Shown: piece by piece, positions 21,615 to 31,412 of the stretch
Position numbering within the stretch: the first letter of the stretch is position 1
Layout: the number at the start of each line of letters is the position of its first letter
Assembly: GCF_010093235.1 (NCBI RefSeq)
Contig: NZ_PDWP01000002.1
Span: forward strand, 62,001-126,000
Reading direction: 5' to 3'
DNA from: Pseudoxanthomonas suwonensis
GTDB lineage: Bacteria > Pseudomonadota > Gammaproteobacteria > Xanthomonadales > Xanthomonadaceae
Length of the DNA stretch: 64,000 nt
Translations under genes and position numbers: made by a program
Notes under the pieces: model-generated
What the model saw: only the letters and a program-made list of their open reading frames with translations
Databases searched by the model: none
Told to the model about the DNA's origin: nothing

Positions 21615-23774
21615 ATGCGCATGCGCCCCCTGTCCCTTTCCGTCTTCGCCGCCCTGCTGGCCGCGCCGCTGGCCCATGCCGCGGAAGGCATGTGGGTGCC
21701 GCAGCAGCTCCCGGAGATCGCCGGGCCGCTGAAGCAGGCCGGGCTGGAGCTGGCCCCGGAGCAGCTGGCGGACCTGACCGGCGATCCCATGGGCGCGGTG
21801 GTCGCGCTGGGCGGCTGCACCGCCAGCTTCGTCTCGCCGCAGGGACTGGTGGTCACCAACCACCATTGCGCCTACGGCGCGATCCAGCTCAATTCGACTC
21901 CCGAGAAGAACCTCATCAAGGAGGGCTTCAACGCGGCCACCCCGGCCGATGAGCTCAGCGCCGGCCCCAATGCCCGCGTGTTCGTCCTGGACGAGATCAC
22001 CGACGTGACCGCCGAGGCGAAGGCGGTGATCGCCGCCGCGCCGGACGCGCTGGCCCGCACCCGCGCGCTGGAGGCGTTCGAGAAGAAGCTGATCGCCCAG
22101 TGCGAGTCCGAGCCGGGCTTCCGCTGCCGCCTCTACAGCTTCGCCGGCGGCAACACCTACCGCCTGTTCAAGAACCTCGAGATCCGCGACGTGCGCCTGG
22201 CGTACGCGCCTCCGGGCAGCGTCGGCAAGTACGGCGGCGACATCGACAACTGGATGTGGCCGCGCCACACCGGTGACTTCTCCTTCTACCGTGCCTACGT
22301 CGGCAAGGACGGCAAGCCGGCGCCGTACTCCCCGGACAACGTGCCCTACACCCCGAAGCGCTGGCTGGAGATCGCCGACAAGCCGCTGGGCGCGGGTGAC
22401 TTCGTGATGGTCGCCGGCTACCCGGGTTCGACCAACCGCTACGCCCTGGCCGCCGAGTTCGCCAACACCGAGCAGTGGACCTACCCGGTGGTCGGCGGGC
22501 ACTACGCGAAGCTGATCGAACTGGTCGAAGCCGCCGGCCGCCAGGACCCGGACATCCAGGTCAAGTACGCCAGCACCATGGCCAGCTGGAACAACGTGCG
22601 CAAGAACTACGAAGGCCAGCTCGAGGGCTTCAGGCGCATCGACGCCGCCGGCCAGAAGCAGGCCGAGGAAGCGGCGGTGCTGAAGTGGCTCAAGGGCCAG
22701 GGCAGCAAGGGCCGCCTGGCGCTGGAAGCGCACGCCAGGCTGCTGAAGCTGCTCGAGCAGTCCAGGGCGACCCGCGAGCGCGACCTGGTGCTGGGCATGT
22801 TCAACAACACCGCCACCGTCGGTGCCGCCACCCACCTGTACCGCCTGGCGCTGGAGAAGGCCAAGCCCGACGCCGAGCGCGAGTCCGGCTACCAGCAGCG
22901 CGACCTGCCGACCATCGAAGGCGCGATGAAGCAGCTGGAGCGCCGCTACGTGCCGGCCATGGACCGCCAGCTGCAGGCCTACTGGCTCAACGAGTACATC
23001 AGGCTGCCGGCCGCGCAGCGGGTGCCGGCCGTGGACAAGTGGCTGGGCGGCAACGACGCCGCCGCCATCGAGCGCGCCCTGGACCGCCTGTCGCAGACGA
23101 AGCTGGGCAGCACCGGGGAGCGCCTGAAGTGGCTGTCCGCCGACCGCGCCGCGTTCGAGTCCAGCGACGATCCGGCGATCCAGTACGCGGTGGCGGTGAT
23201 GCCGACCCTGCTGAAGCTGGAGCAGGAGCGCAAGGTGCGCACCGGCGAGAACCTGGCCGCGCGCCCGGTGTTCCTGCAGGCCCTGGCCGACTACAAGAAG
23301 AGCCAGGGCAAGGCGGTCTACCCGGACGCCAACCTGTCGCTGCGCATCACCTTCGGCAATGTCACCGGCTACGAGCCGAAGGACGGCGTGGCCTACACCC
23401 CGTTCACCACCCTCGAGGGCATCGTCGCCAAGGACACCGGCGAGGATCCGTTCGATTCCCCGCAGGCGCTGCTGGATGCGGTCAAGGCCCGGCGCTACGG
23501 CGGGCTGGAGGATCCGCGCATCGGCTCGGTCCCGGTGAACTTCCTGTCCGACCTGGACATCACCGGCGGCAACTCCGGTTCGCCGGTGCTGGATGCCCGC
23601 GGCAAGCTCGTGGGCCTGGCCTTCGACGGCAACTGGGAGTCGGTCAGCTCCAACTGGGTGTTCGACCCGAAGATGACCCGCATGATCGCGGTCGATGCCC
23701 GCTACATGCGCTGGATCATGCAGGAGGTCTACCCGGCCCCGCAGCTGCTCCAGGAAATGGGTATTCCCCGCTGA
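21615..23774 (+). CDS. Family S46 dipeptidyl-peptidase (DPP7 type)
   Basis: The 719-residue exported serine peptidase (signal peptide LAAPLAHA) removes dipeptides from protein N-termini in the periplasm. The catalytic triad of family S46 is visible: His84 (TNHHCAYG), Asp221 (RHTGDFS) and Ser654 (GGNSGSP). Gly672 in LAFDGNWE is at the position where Gly gives DPP7-like preference for hydrophobic residues, while Arg gives DPP11 acidic preference. The close match in length and residue numbering to the DAP BII enzyme described from Pseudoxanthomonas is from memory. It is followed by a strong terminator. Confidence 0.93.
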   Translation: MRMRPLSLSVFAALLAAPLAHAAEGMWVPQQLPEIAGPLKQAGLELAPEQLADLTGDPMGAVVALGGCTASFVSPQGLVVTNHHCAYGAIQLNSTPEKNLIKEGFNAATPADELSAGPNARVFVLDEITDVTAEAKAVIAAAPDALARTRALEAFEKKLIAQCESEPGFRCRLYSFAGGNTYRLFKNLEIRDVRLAYAPPGSVGKYGGDIDNWMWPRHTGDFSFYRAYVGKDGKPAPYSPDNVPYTPKRWLEIADKPLGAGDFVMVAGYPGSTNRYALAAEFANTEQWTYPVVGGHYAKLIELVEAAGRQDPDIQVKYASTMASWNNVRKNYEGQLEGFRRIDAAGQKQAEEAAVLKWLKGQGSKGRLALEAHARLLKLLEQSRATRERDLVLGMFNNTATVGAATHLYRLALEKAKPDAERESGYQQRDLPTIEGAMKQLERRYVPAMDRQLQAYWLNEYIRLPAAQRVPAVDKWLGGNDAAAIERALDRLSQTKLGSTGERLKWLSADRAAFESSDDPAIQYAVAVMPTLLKLEQERKVRTGENLAARPVFLQALADYKKSQGKAVYPDANLSLRITFGNVTGYEPKDGVAYTPFTTLEGIVAKDTGEDPFDSPQALLDAVKARRYGGLEDPRIGSVPVNFLSDLDITGGNSGSPVLDARGKLVGLAFDGNWESVSSNWVFDPKMTRMIAVDARYMRWIMQEVYPAPQLLQEMGIPR

Positions 23775-23816
23775 ACCCGTCCGGGCCGGGGAGCCGGCCG
23801 TCGGTTATCATGCGCC

Positions 23817-23850
23817 CCCCCGCCGTGCCCGTGCACGGCGGGGGTTTTCT
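23817..23850 (+). terminator. Terminator after the S46 peptidase gene
   Basis: A 12-bp stem (CCCCCGCCGTGC / GCACGGCGGGGG, 23817-23844) with a CCGT loop is followed by TTTTCTT. The ribosome site of the next gene is only a few bases later. Confidence 0.88.
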
Positions 23851-23865
23851 TGCAGAGGGAAGTCC

Positions 23866-24510
23866 ATGCGTATCCTGCTTGCACGCCACGGCGAGACGCC
23901 GTGGAACGCCGAGGGCCGCTACCAGGGCCAGATCGACATCCCGCTCTCGCCGGTGGGCGAGGCCCAGGCCCGCGCGCTGGGCGAGCGCCTGCGCGACGTT
24001 CCGATCACCCGCGCGGTGGCTTCGCCGCTGTCGCGCGCCCGTCGCACCGCCGAGCTGGCGCTGGGCGGGGAGCGGGCGGGGATGCTGCAGATCGATCCGG
24101 ACGTGCAGGAAATCGCCCACGGCGAGTGGGAAGGCCTGCTGGCCAGCGAGATAAACGAGAAGGACCCGGCCCGCCTGCGCGCCTGGCGCGAGGAGCCGGA
24201 CACGGTGCTGATGCCCGGCGGCGAGTCGCTGCGCCAGGTGCTGGACCGTTCCTGGCGCGGCCTGGTCCGGGCCAGCGAGGGCCTGGGCGCCGACGACACC
24301 CTGTTGCTGGTCGCCCACGACGCGGTCAACCGCGTCCTGCTGTGCCGGATCCTGGGCCTGCCGATCGGCAAGCTGTGGACCTTCCGCCAGGCGCCGACCA
24401 CGCTCAACCTGCTGGAAGGCCCGGACGTGGACGGGCTGGAAGTGGTGCGCCTGAACGACTGCTCGCACCACACCCCGTTCTTCGGCGAAGCCAAGCACCG
24501 CGCGCTGTAG
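23866..24510 (+). CDS. Histidine phosphatase family protein
   Basis: The 214-residue protein belongs to the phosphoglycerate-mutase-like branch. The phosphohistidine is in LARHGETPWN (His8), with SPLSRARRTAE, a Glu in EIAHGEWEG and the second His in LLVAHDAVNR. Members include alpha-ribazole phosphatase and broad phosphatases, and the substrate cannot be told here. AGAGGGA precedes the ATG by 5 bases. It lies upstream of a small membrane protein and folC. No cobalamin genes are nearby, so a CobC role is not supported. Confidence 0.88.
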   Translation: MRILLARHGETPWNAEGRYQGQIDIPLSPVGEAQARALGERLRDVPITRAVASPLSRARRTAELALGGERAGMLQIDPDVQEIAHGEWEGLLASEINEKDPARLRAWREEPDTVLMPGGESLRQVLDRSWRGLVRASEGLGADDTLLLVAHDAVNRVLLCRILGLPIGKLWTFRQAPTTLNLLEGPDVDGLEVVRLNDCSHHTPFFGEAKHRAL

Positions 24511-24526
24511 GTGGCCATGGGCGTGC

Positions 24527-25066
24527 GTGGAAGGGGGGGCGCGCGACAACGGCCGGCTGGTCCTGGGAGGCCTGCTGGTCCTTGGCGCGGCATGCGCGGC
24601 CGCCTCGGCGCGGCAGAACTTCATTGCCAGTGGCGCGCTGGCCGGTTTCTGGGGTCCGCTGCTGCTCACCGGCGCGGGCCTGGCGCTGGCGTTCCGGCAC
24701 GTGGCCCGCGAGGCATCATCGGGCCCGGTCGAGGTCGAGCCTTCGGCCGGTACCCCGCGCCGCTTCGGACTGCTGGCGCTGGCCTACGTCTTCATCGTCT
24801 GGGCGCTGGCGGGGCAGATGCTGCCCTGGGCCTACACGACGGTCGCCGGCACCCCCTACGCCAGGACGGTGTACGGGGAGCTGCGCGCCGGCGACCTGGT
24901 GTGTCCGGTAAGGTTCCTCCCGAAGACGGAGAAGGACACGTTCCGCGGCAAGATCTGCGTGCCTGGCGTTGCGGCCAGGGTGCCGGCGAGCCGGGCCGGG
25001 CTGCGGCTGCACGGCCGCAGGTCCGCGCTCGGCGTCACGGTGGAGCGGGCCGAGGCCGTGGACTGA
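24527..25066 (+). CDS. Small membrane protein of unknown function
   Basis: The 179-residue protein has two or three hydrophobic segments: about residues 11-27 (LVLGGLLVLGAACAAA), 39-56 and 80-98 (LLALAYVFIVWALAGQML). A soluble C-terminal part has two Cys (DLVCPVRF and GKICVPG). No family was recognised. The GTG start follows the phosphatase by 16 bp with a weak TAGGTGG site. Third positions are G/C-rich, which supports coding. Overlapping frames on the same strand were judged to be shadows. Confidence 0.65.
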   Translation: MEGGARDNGRLVLGGLLVLGAACAAASARQNFIASGALAGFWGPLLLTGAGLALAFRHVAREASSGPVEVEPSAGTPRRFGLLALAYVFIVWALAGQMLPWAYTTVAGTPYARTVYGELRAGDLVCPVRFLPKTEKDTFRGKICVPGVAARVPASRAGLRLHGRRSALGVTVERAEAVD

Positions 25067-25100
25067 GGCGGCGATACGCAAGGGCAGCGGAACAGCGGCA

Positions 25101-26359
25101 ATGAACCTCCAGCAGTGGCTCGAGTTCATCGAGCGGCAACATCCCAGGTCCATCGAGATGGGCCTGGAGCGCGTGCGCGAGGTCGCCGCGCGCCTCGGGC
25201 TGGAGCGGCCGGCGGCGCAGGTGGTGACCGTCGCCGGTACCAACGGCAAGGGCTCGACCGTGGCCTTCATCGAGGCCATGGCGCGGGCCGGTGGCTGGAA
25301 GGTCGGCGCCTACACCTCGCCGCACCTGCTGCGCTACAACGAGCGGGTCCGCATCGATGGCGCCGAGGCTTCGGACGCGGCGCTGGCCGCTGCCTTCGCA
25401 GCGGTCGAGGCCGCACGGGGACAGACCCCGCTGACCTATTTCGAGTACGGGACCCTGGCCGCGTTGTGGCTGTTCCAGCAGTCGGGGCTGGACCTGGCAG
25501 TGCTGGAGGTCGGCCTTGGCGGCCGCCTCGATGCGGTCAACCTGGTCGATCCGGACGTGGCGGTGATCACCACGGTCGACGTGGACCACGTCGACTGGCT
25601 GGGCAGCGACCGCGAGGCCATCGGCGCGGAGAAGGCCGGCATCGCCCGTGCCTGGAAGCCGCTGGTGCTGGGCGAGATCGATCCGCCATCCAGCGTGCTG
25701 CGCCATGCCTATGCGATCGGTGCCAACGCGATCCGCTCGGGCAGCGACTTCTTCCACGAACCGGCCGGAGAGGGGCAGTGGCTGTGGCGCGAGGTCGGCG
25801 CCGAGCTGCTGCTGCCCGAGCCGGCCCTGGCGGCACCGGTGCAACGGGCCAATGCCGCGGCCGCGGTCGCCGCCCTGCGCGCCTTGCCGCGTCCGCCTTC
25901 GGATGCGTGCTTCGCCGCCGGCGTGGCTGCTGCGCGCGTGCCCGGACGCCTGGAGCGCTTCGAGCGCGATGGCGTCGAGGTGGTGGTCGACGTGGCCCAA
26001 ACCCGCAAGCGGCGCGCGAACTGGCGGCCTGGGCCAGGGCACGGCCGGCCGCAGGCGCCACCGCCATGGTGCTGTCGGCGCTTGCCGACAAGGACGTGGC
26101 CGCGATCGTCCAGGCGCTGGAAGGCTGCGTGGACCGCTGGCACCTGGCCGGGCTCGCGGGCATCCCGCGCGGCGAGGAGGTCGATGTCCTCGCCGCGCGC
26201 CTGGCCGGTACCGCGGCTGCGGACGGCAGCCGGGATGCGGGCGTTGAAGCGGCGCTGTCCCGGGCGCTCGCGCAATCCTCGCCGGGCGATCGGGTGGTCG
26301 TGGCCGGGTCCTTCCACACCGCCGCCGCCGCGCTGGCGATGCTGCGTTCAGGGCAATGA
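25101..26359 (+). pseudogene. folC: Folylpolyglutamate/dihydrofolate synthase, frame broken by a one-base deletion
   Basis: FolC adds glutamate to dihydropteroate and folates and is normally essential. The first 299 codons (25101 to about 25997) carry the ATP loop VAGTNGKGSTVAF and the TSPHL and VGLGGRLDAVN motifs. The family then has VDVAHNPQAA. Here the bases read GTGGCCCAAACCCGC, which gives VDVAQTRK. Adding one C near 25999-26001 restores HNPQAARELAAWARA and an open frame to the stop at 26359, for 419 residues in all. Without it, the frame runs on through dedD. A sequencing or assembly error is the simplest reading, because only one base is missing and the rest is intact. A real mutation would be damaging unless another folC exists. 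Confidence 0.9.
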
Positions 26360-26383
26360 CGGTCCGGGCCCCGGGCCTCCCCC

Positions 26384-26389
26384 TATAAT
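26384..26389 (+). promoter_or_regulatory. -10 element (TATAAT) before dedD
   Basis: A consensus TATAAT lies 31 bp before the GTG start of dedD, in the gap after folC. No good -35 was found, but the match is striking in such GC-rich DNA. Confidence 0.5.
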
Positions 26390-26420
26390 TGCCGACACTT
26401 CCCGCCAGGCCCCAGTCCCC

Positions 26421-27488
26421 GTGGATACCACGCTGAAACAACGCCTGATCGGCGCGGCCGTACTGGTCGCGCTCGCGGTCATCTTCCTGCCGATGCTGGT
26501 CCAGGGGCCCGCGCCCGACAGTGGCGTGGCTGATGTCTCCACCCGCGTGCCGGATGCCCCTGCCGGTGGCTACGAAACCCGCGAGCTGCCCCTGCTCGGG
26601 CCTGCCGCCGACACCCCCGTGCCCGCGCCGGAGACCGCCGCGGTCGCGGAGGAGGATGCCGCCCCCGCGACCCCGGCCGCCGACCCGGCGACCGCCGCCG
26701 GCCGCTGGGCGGTGAGCTTCGGCGCCTACGCCAGCGAGCGCGACGCCGAGGCGGTCATCAGCCGCCTGCGCCAGGCCGGGCTGGACGGTTTCAGCGAGGA
26801 GGACACGGTCAACGGGCGCCAGGCCTGGCGCGTGCGGGTCGGACCGTATGCCGACCGGGCGCTGGCCGAAGCCGGCCGCCTGCGCGCGGTGCGGATCCGC
26901 AACGACGTCAATGCGCAGGTGATCGCGCTGGACGCTGCGGACGGGGAGGGTACGCAGGGCGCTGCGGCGACGGCGGCCACCCAGGCGACCGCACCGGCCC
27001 CGGCGCAGGCCACGGCCGCTTCCGAGCCGCTCCCGGCACGCGAAGCGCCGCGCACGGTCTCCACCACGACCACGACCGCGCCTGCCACTTCCTCGCCGGC
27101 CGCCGCGTCGACCTCGACCGCATCGACCCGGACGGCGACCACCCAGCCGCAGGCGCCGAAGGCGACGGCCACGATTCCCGCCGCGTCCAGGCCCGCCACT
27201 CCCGCGCAGCCCCCGGCCGCGACGGTGCCGGCCCCGTCGCCGACCCCGGCGGCGTCGAACGTGGGCTTCGCGGGGCAGATGGGGGCGTTCCCCAGCGAGG
27301 CCGACGCGATCGCCCTGCGCGACCGCCTGCGCGCGGCCGGTTTCAGCGCCATCGTCCAGCCGGTGCGTACCGACAAGGGCACGCTCAGCCGCGTGCGCGT
27401 CGGGCCGGTAGCTACGCGCGCCGAAGCCGAGCAGTTGCGCGGCCGGCTTGCCGCGCATGGCGGCGGCATGGTGGTCCCGCACCCGTGA
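26421..27488 (+). CDS. dedD: DedD-like cell division protein with two SPOR domains
   Basis: SPOR proteins bind denuded peptidoglycan at the division site. The 355 residues start with one membrane segment (LIGAAVLVALAVIFLPMLV, about residues 9-27). A first SPOR-like domain follows at about residues 95-170 (WAVSFGAYASERDAEAVI, WRVRVGPYA). Then comes a long Ala/Thr/Pro linker and a second SPOR domain at about 280-350 (GFAGQMGAFPSEADAIAL, RVRVGPVA). A GTG start fits the family N-terminus (TTLKQRLIG). The gene precedes cvpA and purF, as in many proteobacteria. Its frame is the same as the first part of the broken folC, so an 839-codon frame joins them artificially. Confidence 0.88.
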   Translation: MDTTLKQRLIGAAVLVALAVIFLPMLVQGPAPDSGVADVSTRVPDAPAGGYETRELPLLGPAADTPVPAPETAAVAEEDAAPATPAADPATAAGRWAVSFGAYASERDAEAVISRLRQAGLDGFSEEDTVNGRQAWRVRVGPYADRALAEAGRLRAVRIRNDVNAQVIALDAADGEGTQGAAATAATQATAPAPAQATAASEPLPAREAPRTVSTTTTTAPATSSPAAASTSTASTRTATTQPQAPKATATIPAASRPATPAQPPAATVPAPSPTPAASNVGFAGQMGAFPSEADAIALRDRLRAAGFSAIVQPVRTDKGTLSRVRVGPVATRAEAEQLRGRLAAHGGGMVVPHP

Positions 27489-27522
27489 TCCCGGCCGGAC
27501 CGGCCGCGCACGCGGCGAAGCG

Positions 27523-28164
27523 ATGAACGCGATCGACCTCGTCCTGTTGCTGGTGATCGCCGCCTCGGCCCTGCTCGGGGTCGTGCGCGGTTTCGTCGGC
27601 GTGATCGCCTCGCTGGTGGCCTGGATCGGCGCCACCTGGTGCGCGTTCCGCTACGGCGCACACCTGGCCTTCCTGCTGAGCAGCGACGGCCAGCCGGGCG
27701 CCACCGGCCTGCTGGCCGGGTACGCGCTGGCGTTCTTCGGCGTGCTGGTGGCGGTGACCCTGGTCGGCTGGCTCATGCGCAAGCTGCTGCATTCGGTTGG
27801 CCTGTCGGGCGTGGACCGCATGCTCGGCCTGGCCCTGGGCCTGGCGCGCGGCGTGCTGGTCGCCTGCGTGCTGGTGCTGCTGATGGCCTTCAGCACGCTG
27901 CCCCGCGAACCGGCCTGGTCGCAGTCGCGCGCGCTGCCGCTCCTGGTGCCTGGCGCGCAGTGGCTGGCGCGCTGGCTGCCGGAATGGGCGGCCGGCGAAC
28001 TCGACTTTGGCAACGGCAAGGCCGACGGCGATAATGGCGCCCTCAAGCGCGCCGGCGTGCTCGTCGAATCCCTCGGCGGGGCATTGCCCGTCCCGGTGGA
28101 TGCCGAACCGCCGCCGTCCGGCGGCGAACCTGTCCCGTCTTCCAGTCCCAACCCCGGTCAGTAG
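27523..28164 (+). CDS. cvpA: CvpA family membrane protein
   Basis: CvpA is an inner-membrane protein linked to colicin V production and envelope stress, of unclear biochemical role. The 213 residues contain four hydrophobic helices, beginning with [20 protein letters not shown], and end in a Pro/Ser-rich cytoplasmic or periplasmic tail. It lies in the usual dedD-cvpA-purF order. The ATG at 27523 begins MNAIDLVL as in the family. Confidence 0.92.
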   Translation: MNAIDLVLLLVIAASALLGVVRGFVGVIASLVAWIGATWCAFRYGAHLAFLLSSDGQPGATGLLAGYALAFFGVLVAVTLVGWLMRKLLHSVGLSGVDRMLGLALGLARGVLVACVLVLLMAFSTLPREPAWSQSRALPLLVPGAQWLARWLPEWAAGELDFGNGKADGDNGALKRAGVLVESLGGALPVPVDAEPPPSGGEPVPSSSPNPGQ

Positions 28165-28183
28165 ACCGTCGGAGATTTGCATC

Positions 28184-29653
28184 ATGTGCGGCATCGTCGG
28201 AATCGTCGGCAACGACAACGTCGCAGGCCAGCTGTATGACGGCCTGACCGTGCTCCAGCATCGCGGCCAGGACGCGGCCGGCATCGCCACCGCCGACGGC
28301 ACGCGCCTGCGCGTGCACAAGGACAACGGCCTGGTGCGCGACGTGTTCAACGCCAAGGCCATGAGCGTGCTGCAGGGGCGGGTGGGCATCGCCCACTGCC
28401 GCTACCCGACCGCCGGCTCGGAGGGCATGGACGAGGCGCAGCCGTTCTACGTCAACTCGCCCTACGGCATCGCCCTGGCGCACAACGGCAACCTGATCAA
28501 CACCGAGGCGCTGCGCCAGCAGGTGTTCGCCCAGGACCGGCGCAACATCAATACCGACTCGGACAGCGAAGTGCTGCTGAACGTGTTCGCGCACGAACTG
28601 GACGTGCAGGGCGAGCTGACCCCGCAGGCGGCGATCCGCGCGGTGGCCGGCGTGCACCGCCGGGTCAAGGGCGGCTACGCGGTGGTCAGCGTGGTGCTGG
28701 GCCTGGGCCTGGTCGCGTTCCGCGATCCGCACGGCATCCGCCCGCTGGTGCTGGGCAAGCGCGAGCACAACGAGGGCGCCGAGTACATCGTCGCCTCCGA
28801 GTCGGCGGTGCTGGACATCCTCGGCTTCGCCCGCGTGCGCGACGTGCAGCCGGGCGAGGCGCTGGTGGTCACCCCGCGCGGCGAGGTGTTCTCCGAGGTC
28901 TGCGCCGAGACCGGCGAGCAGGCCCCGTGCATCTTCGAGTACGTGTACTTTGCGCGCCCGGACTCGATGATCGACAACGTCTCGGTGCACAAGGCGCGCA
29001 TGCGCATGGGCATCAAGCTGGGCGAGAAGATCCTGCGCCTGCGTCCGGACCACGACATCGACACCATCATCCCGATCCCGGACACCTCGCGCGACGCGGC
29101 GCTGGAGATCTCCAACGTGCTGGGCGTGAAGTACCGCGAGGGCTTCATCAAGAACCGCTACGTCGGCCGCACCTTCATCATGCCGGGCCAGGGCGAGCGG
29201 GTTAAGTCGGTGCGCCGCAAGCTCAACCCGATCCACCTGGAGTTCCGCAACCGCGTGGTGCTGCTGGTGGACGACTCGATCGTGCGCGGCACCACCAGCC
29301 AGCAGATCGTGCAGATGGCCCGCGACGCAGGCGCGCGCAAGGTCTACCTGGCCAGCGCCGCGCCGCCGGTGCGCTATCCGAACATCTACGGCATCGACAT
29401 GCCGTCGCCGGACGAGCTGATCGCGCACAACCGCACGGTCGAGGAAGTGGAGAAGCTGCTGGGCTGTGACTGGCTGATCTACCAGGACCTGGAGGATCTC
29501 GAGGCCGCGGTGCGCGAGGGCAACCCGCAGCTCAAGCGCTTCGACTCCTCCTGCTTCGACGGCAACTACGTCACCGGGATCGAGCCGGGCTATTTCGAAC
29601 GCCTGCAGCAGCTGCGTTCGGACGAGGCCAAGCGCCGCCGCCGCGCCTGCTGA
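28184..29653 (+). CDS. purF: Amidophosphoribosyltransferase
   Basis: PurF makes 5-phosphoribosylamine from PRPP and glutamine, the first committed step of purine synthesis. The 489-residue protein begins with the catalytic Cys ([10 protein letters not shown], Cys2 becomes the N-terminal nucleophile). It has the glutaminase motif [12 protein letters not shown] and the PRPP-binding motif [14 protein letters not shown]. The ATG at 28184 is fixed by the need for Cys at the N-terminus. It is 19 bp after cvpA, so the two are probably cotranscribed. Confidence 0.97.
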   Translation: MCGIVGIVGNDNVAGQLYDGLTVLQHRGQDAAGIATADGTRLRVHKDNGLVRDVFNAKAMSVLQGRVGIAHCRYPTAGSEGMDEAQPFYVNSPYGIALAHNGNLINTEALRQQVFAQDRRNINTDSDSEVLLNVFAHELDVQGELTPQAAIRAVAGVHRRVKGGYAVVSVVLGLGLVAFRDPHGIRPLVLGKREHNEGAEYIVASESAVLDILGFARVRDVQPGEALVVTPRGEVFSEVCAETGEQAPCIFEYVYFARPDSMIDNVSVHKARMRMGIKLGEKILRLRPDHDIDTIIPIPDTSRDAALEISNVLGVKYREGFIKNRYVGRTFIMPGQGERVKSVRRKLNPIHLEFRNRVVLLVDDSIVRGTTSQQIVQMARDAGARKVYLASAAPPVRYPNIYGIDMPSPDELIAHNRTVEEVEKLLGCDWLIYQDLEDLEAAVREGNPQLKRFDSSCFDGNYVTGIEPGYFERLQQLRSDEAKRRRRAC

Positions 29654-29666
29654 GGAAGGCGTGGCG

Positions 29667-30482
29667 ATGGACCTGTTCGAGGCCGCGCGGGCCTGCCTGG
29701 ACGAGGCCGACCCGGCCCGCAAGGTCGCGCTGACCCACGAATACGCCGCGGCTTTCGCCCGCGGCGACATCGTCCTGCCGGTGCAGGCGCCGCCGCCGGA
29801 GCCGATCCGCATGCCGGGCCGGCCGGAGCGGCCGAAGCTGGTGCACCCGCGCCACCTGCCGCGCCGCGGCCTGGGCAGCGACGAGGGACGCGCCGCGTTC
29901 CTGCACGCCATCGCCCATATCGAACTCAACGCGATCGACCTGGGCTGGGATGCGGCCTACCGCTTCCGCGGCCTGCCGGAACAGTTCTACCGCGACTGGG
30001 TGCAGGTGGCCGACGACGAGGCCCGCCACTTCACCCTGCTGCGCGACCGCCTGCGTCGGATGGGCCGCGACTACGGCGACTTCGACGCCCACAACGGCCT
30101 GTGGGAGATGTGCGAGAAGACCGCGCATGACGGCCTGGCGCGCATGGCCCTGGTGCCGCGCGTGCTGGAGGCGCGCGGGCTCGACGTCACGCCCGGGATG
30201 ATCACCCGCCTGCGCGACATGGGCGACACCGACACGGTGGCGATCCTGGAGCTGATCCTGCGCGAGGAAGTGGCCCACGTGGCCGCCGGCTCGCGCTGGT
30301 ACCGCTGGTACTGCGAGCGCGCCGGGGTCGAGCCGCGCGCGCGCTTCCGCGAACTGCTGCACGAGTACGCCGGCGGCTACCTGCACGGGCCGTTCAACGT
30401 CGAGGCGCGGCTGATGGCCGGGTTCGACGAGGACGAGCTGGAGTCGCTGCGCTACGTGGAAGCGGAGCAGGCCGGGCGCTGA
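29667..30482 (+). CDS. DUF455 ferritin-like protein
   Basis: The 271-residue protein belongs to the DUF455 group, which has a four-helix ferritin-like bundle. Possible di-metal ligands are in HAIAHIELNAIDL, ADDEARHFTLL and LREEVAHVAAG, the E-x(n)-E-x-x-H pattern. Some relatives are linked to tRNA hydroxylation (MiaE-like), but the function here is not known. The ATG at 29667 has GAGGAAGG 8 bases upstream; a GTG at 29661 is in frame. It is 13 bp after purF. Confidence 0.82.
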   Translation: MDLFEAARACLDEADPARKVALTHEYAAAFARGDIVLPVQAPPPEPIRMPGRPERPKLVHPRHLPRRGLGSDEGRAAFLHAIAHIELNAIDLGWDAAYRFRGLPEQFYRDWVQVADDEARHFTLLRDRLRRMGRDYGDFDAHNGLWEMCEKTAHDGLARMALVPRVLEARGLDVTPGMITRLRDMGDTDTVAILELILREEVAHVAAGSRWYRWYCERAGVEPRARFRELLHEYAGGYLHGPFNVEARLMAGFDEDELESLRYVEAEQAGR

Positions 30483-30494
30483 GCCCGCCGTCGC

Positions 30495-31241
30495 TCAGCC
30501 GACCGGCAGCGCTTCCAGCTTGACGCCGTCGGCGTCGACCCGCAGCACCGAACCCTGCTCGTACCAGTCCCCCAGTACGACGCGGCGGCAGTCGCGTCCA
30601 TTCACCCGCAGCGCGTGCGCGGCGGGACGGTGGGTGTGGCCGTGGATGAGCAGGTCCACGCCATGGCGGGCGAGGGCGGCCTCGACCGTGGCCGGGGTCA
30701 CGTCGGTGACCGTTTCGAAGATGCCGCGGTCGCCCTGGAGCATCTCCTGCTGGCGCGCCATGCTGGCCTGGCGGGCCTGGGCGGCGAAGGCGAGGCGGGC
30801 CTGCAACGGCTGGGCGAGGAACTGCTGCTGCCAGCGCGGATCGCGGGTCTGGGCCCGGAATGCCTGGTAGGCGGTGTCGTCGGTGCACAGCAGGTCGCCA
30901 TGCATCAGCAGCACCGGCCTGCCGTACAGCGACACCACCGACGGGTCCGGCAGGATGCGCATGCCGGCCCTGCGGGCGTAGTCCTGGCCCACCAGGAAGT
31001 CGCGGTTGCCATGCATGAAGTACACCGGCACCCCGGCGTCGGCCAGTACGCGCAGCCCTGCTGCGACCTCGGCCCCGGCCTCGGACGGGTCGTCGTCGCC
31101 GACCCAGGCCTCGAACAGGTCGCCGAGGATGTACAGCGCATCGGCGCCGGCAGCCCGTTCGCGCAGGAAGCGCAGGAACAGGGCGGTGATTTCCGGACGG
31201 GCCGGATCCAGGTGCAGGTCGGACACGAACAGGGTGCTCAT
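30495..31241 (-). CDS. lpxH: UDP-2,3-diacylglucosamine diphosphatase
   Basis: LpxH releases UMP from UDP-2,3-diacylglucosamine to give lipid X in lipid A synthesis. The 248-residue metallophosphoesterase has the metal-ligand motifs SDLHLD, GDLFEAW, HGNRDF, HGDLLC and HGHTHRP in the standard order. It stands alone, facing the DUF455 gene with a 12-bp gap. Its promoter lies in the region up to the diguanylate cyclase gene. Confidence 0.94.
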   Translation of the reverse strand: MSTLFVSDLHLDPARPEITALFLRFLRERAAGADALYILGDLFEAWVGDDDPSEAGAEVAAGLRVLADAGVPVYFMHGNRDFLVGQDYARRAGMRILPDPSVVSLYGRPVLLMHGDLLCTDDTAYQAFRAQTRDPRWQQQFLAQPLQARLAFAAQARQASMARQQEMLQGDRGIFETVTDVTPATVEAALARHGVDLLIHGHTHRPAAHALRVNGRDCRRVVLGDWYEQGSVLRVDADGVKLEALPVG

Positions 31242-31412
31242 CGCGGGATTGTAGGCCGAGGGCTTGCCTTCCCGCCCGCTCGCCTGTTCCTGGCGGTTTG
31301 CGCCGATGTGGCATGCCCGTCACAGGAACAGCCGGTGCGGGCGGTGGTTGCATTTGGTAACGTTCCGTTAACCGCGGGTCGTCCGGACGCCGCCAAGAGC
31401 AGTAGATAGCGC

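Noticed and set aside
25996-26002. CCCAAAC as a programmed -1 frameshift site in folC
   Set aside because: The heptamer is not in the phase needed for tandem slippage, and the product would lack the conserved His of the HNP motif.
24969-27488. 839-codon folC-dedD fusion protein
   Set aside because: The joining part is out-of-frame folC sequence rich in Arg/Pro/Trp. One missing base explains it, and dedD has its own start and TATAAT.
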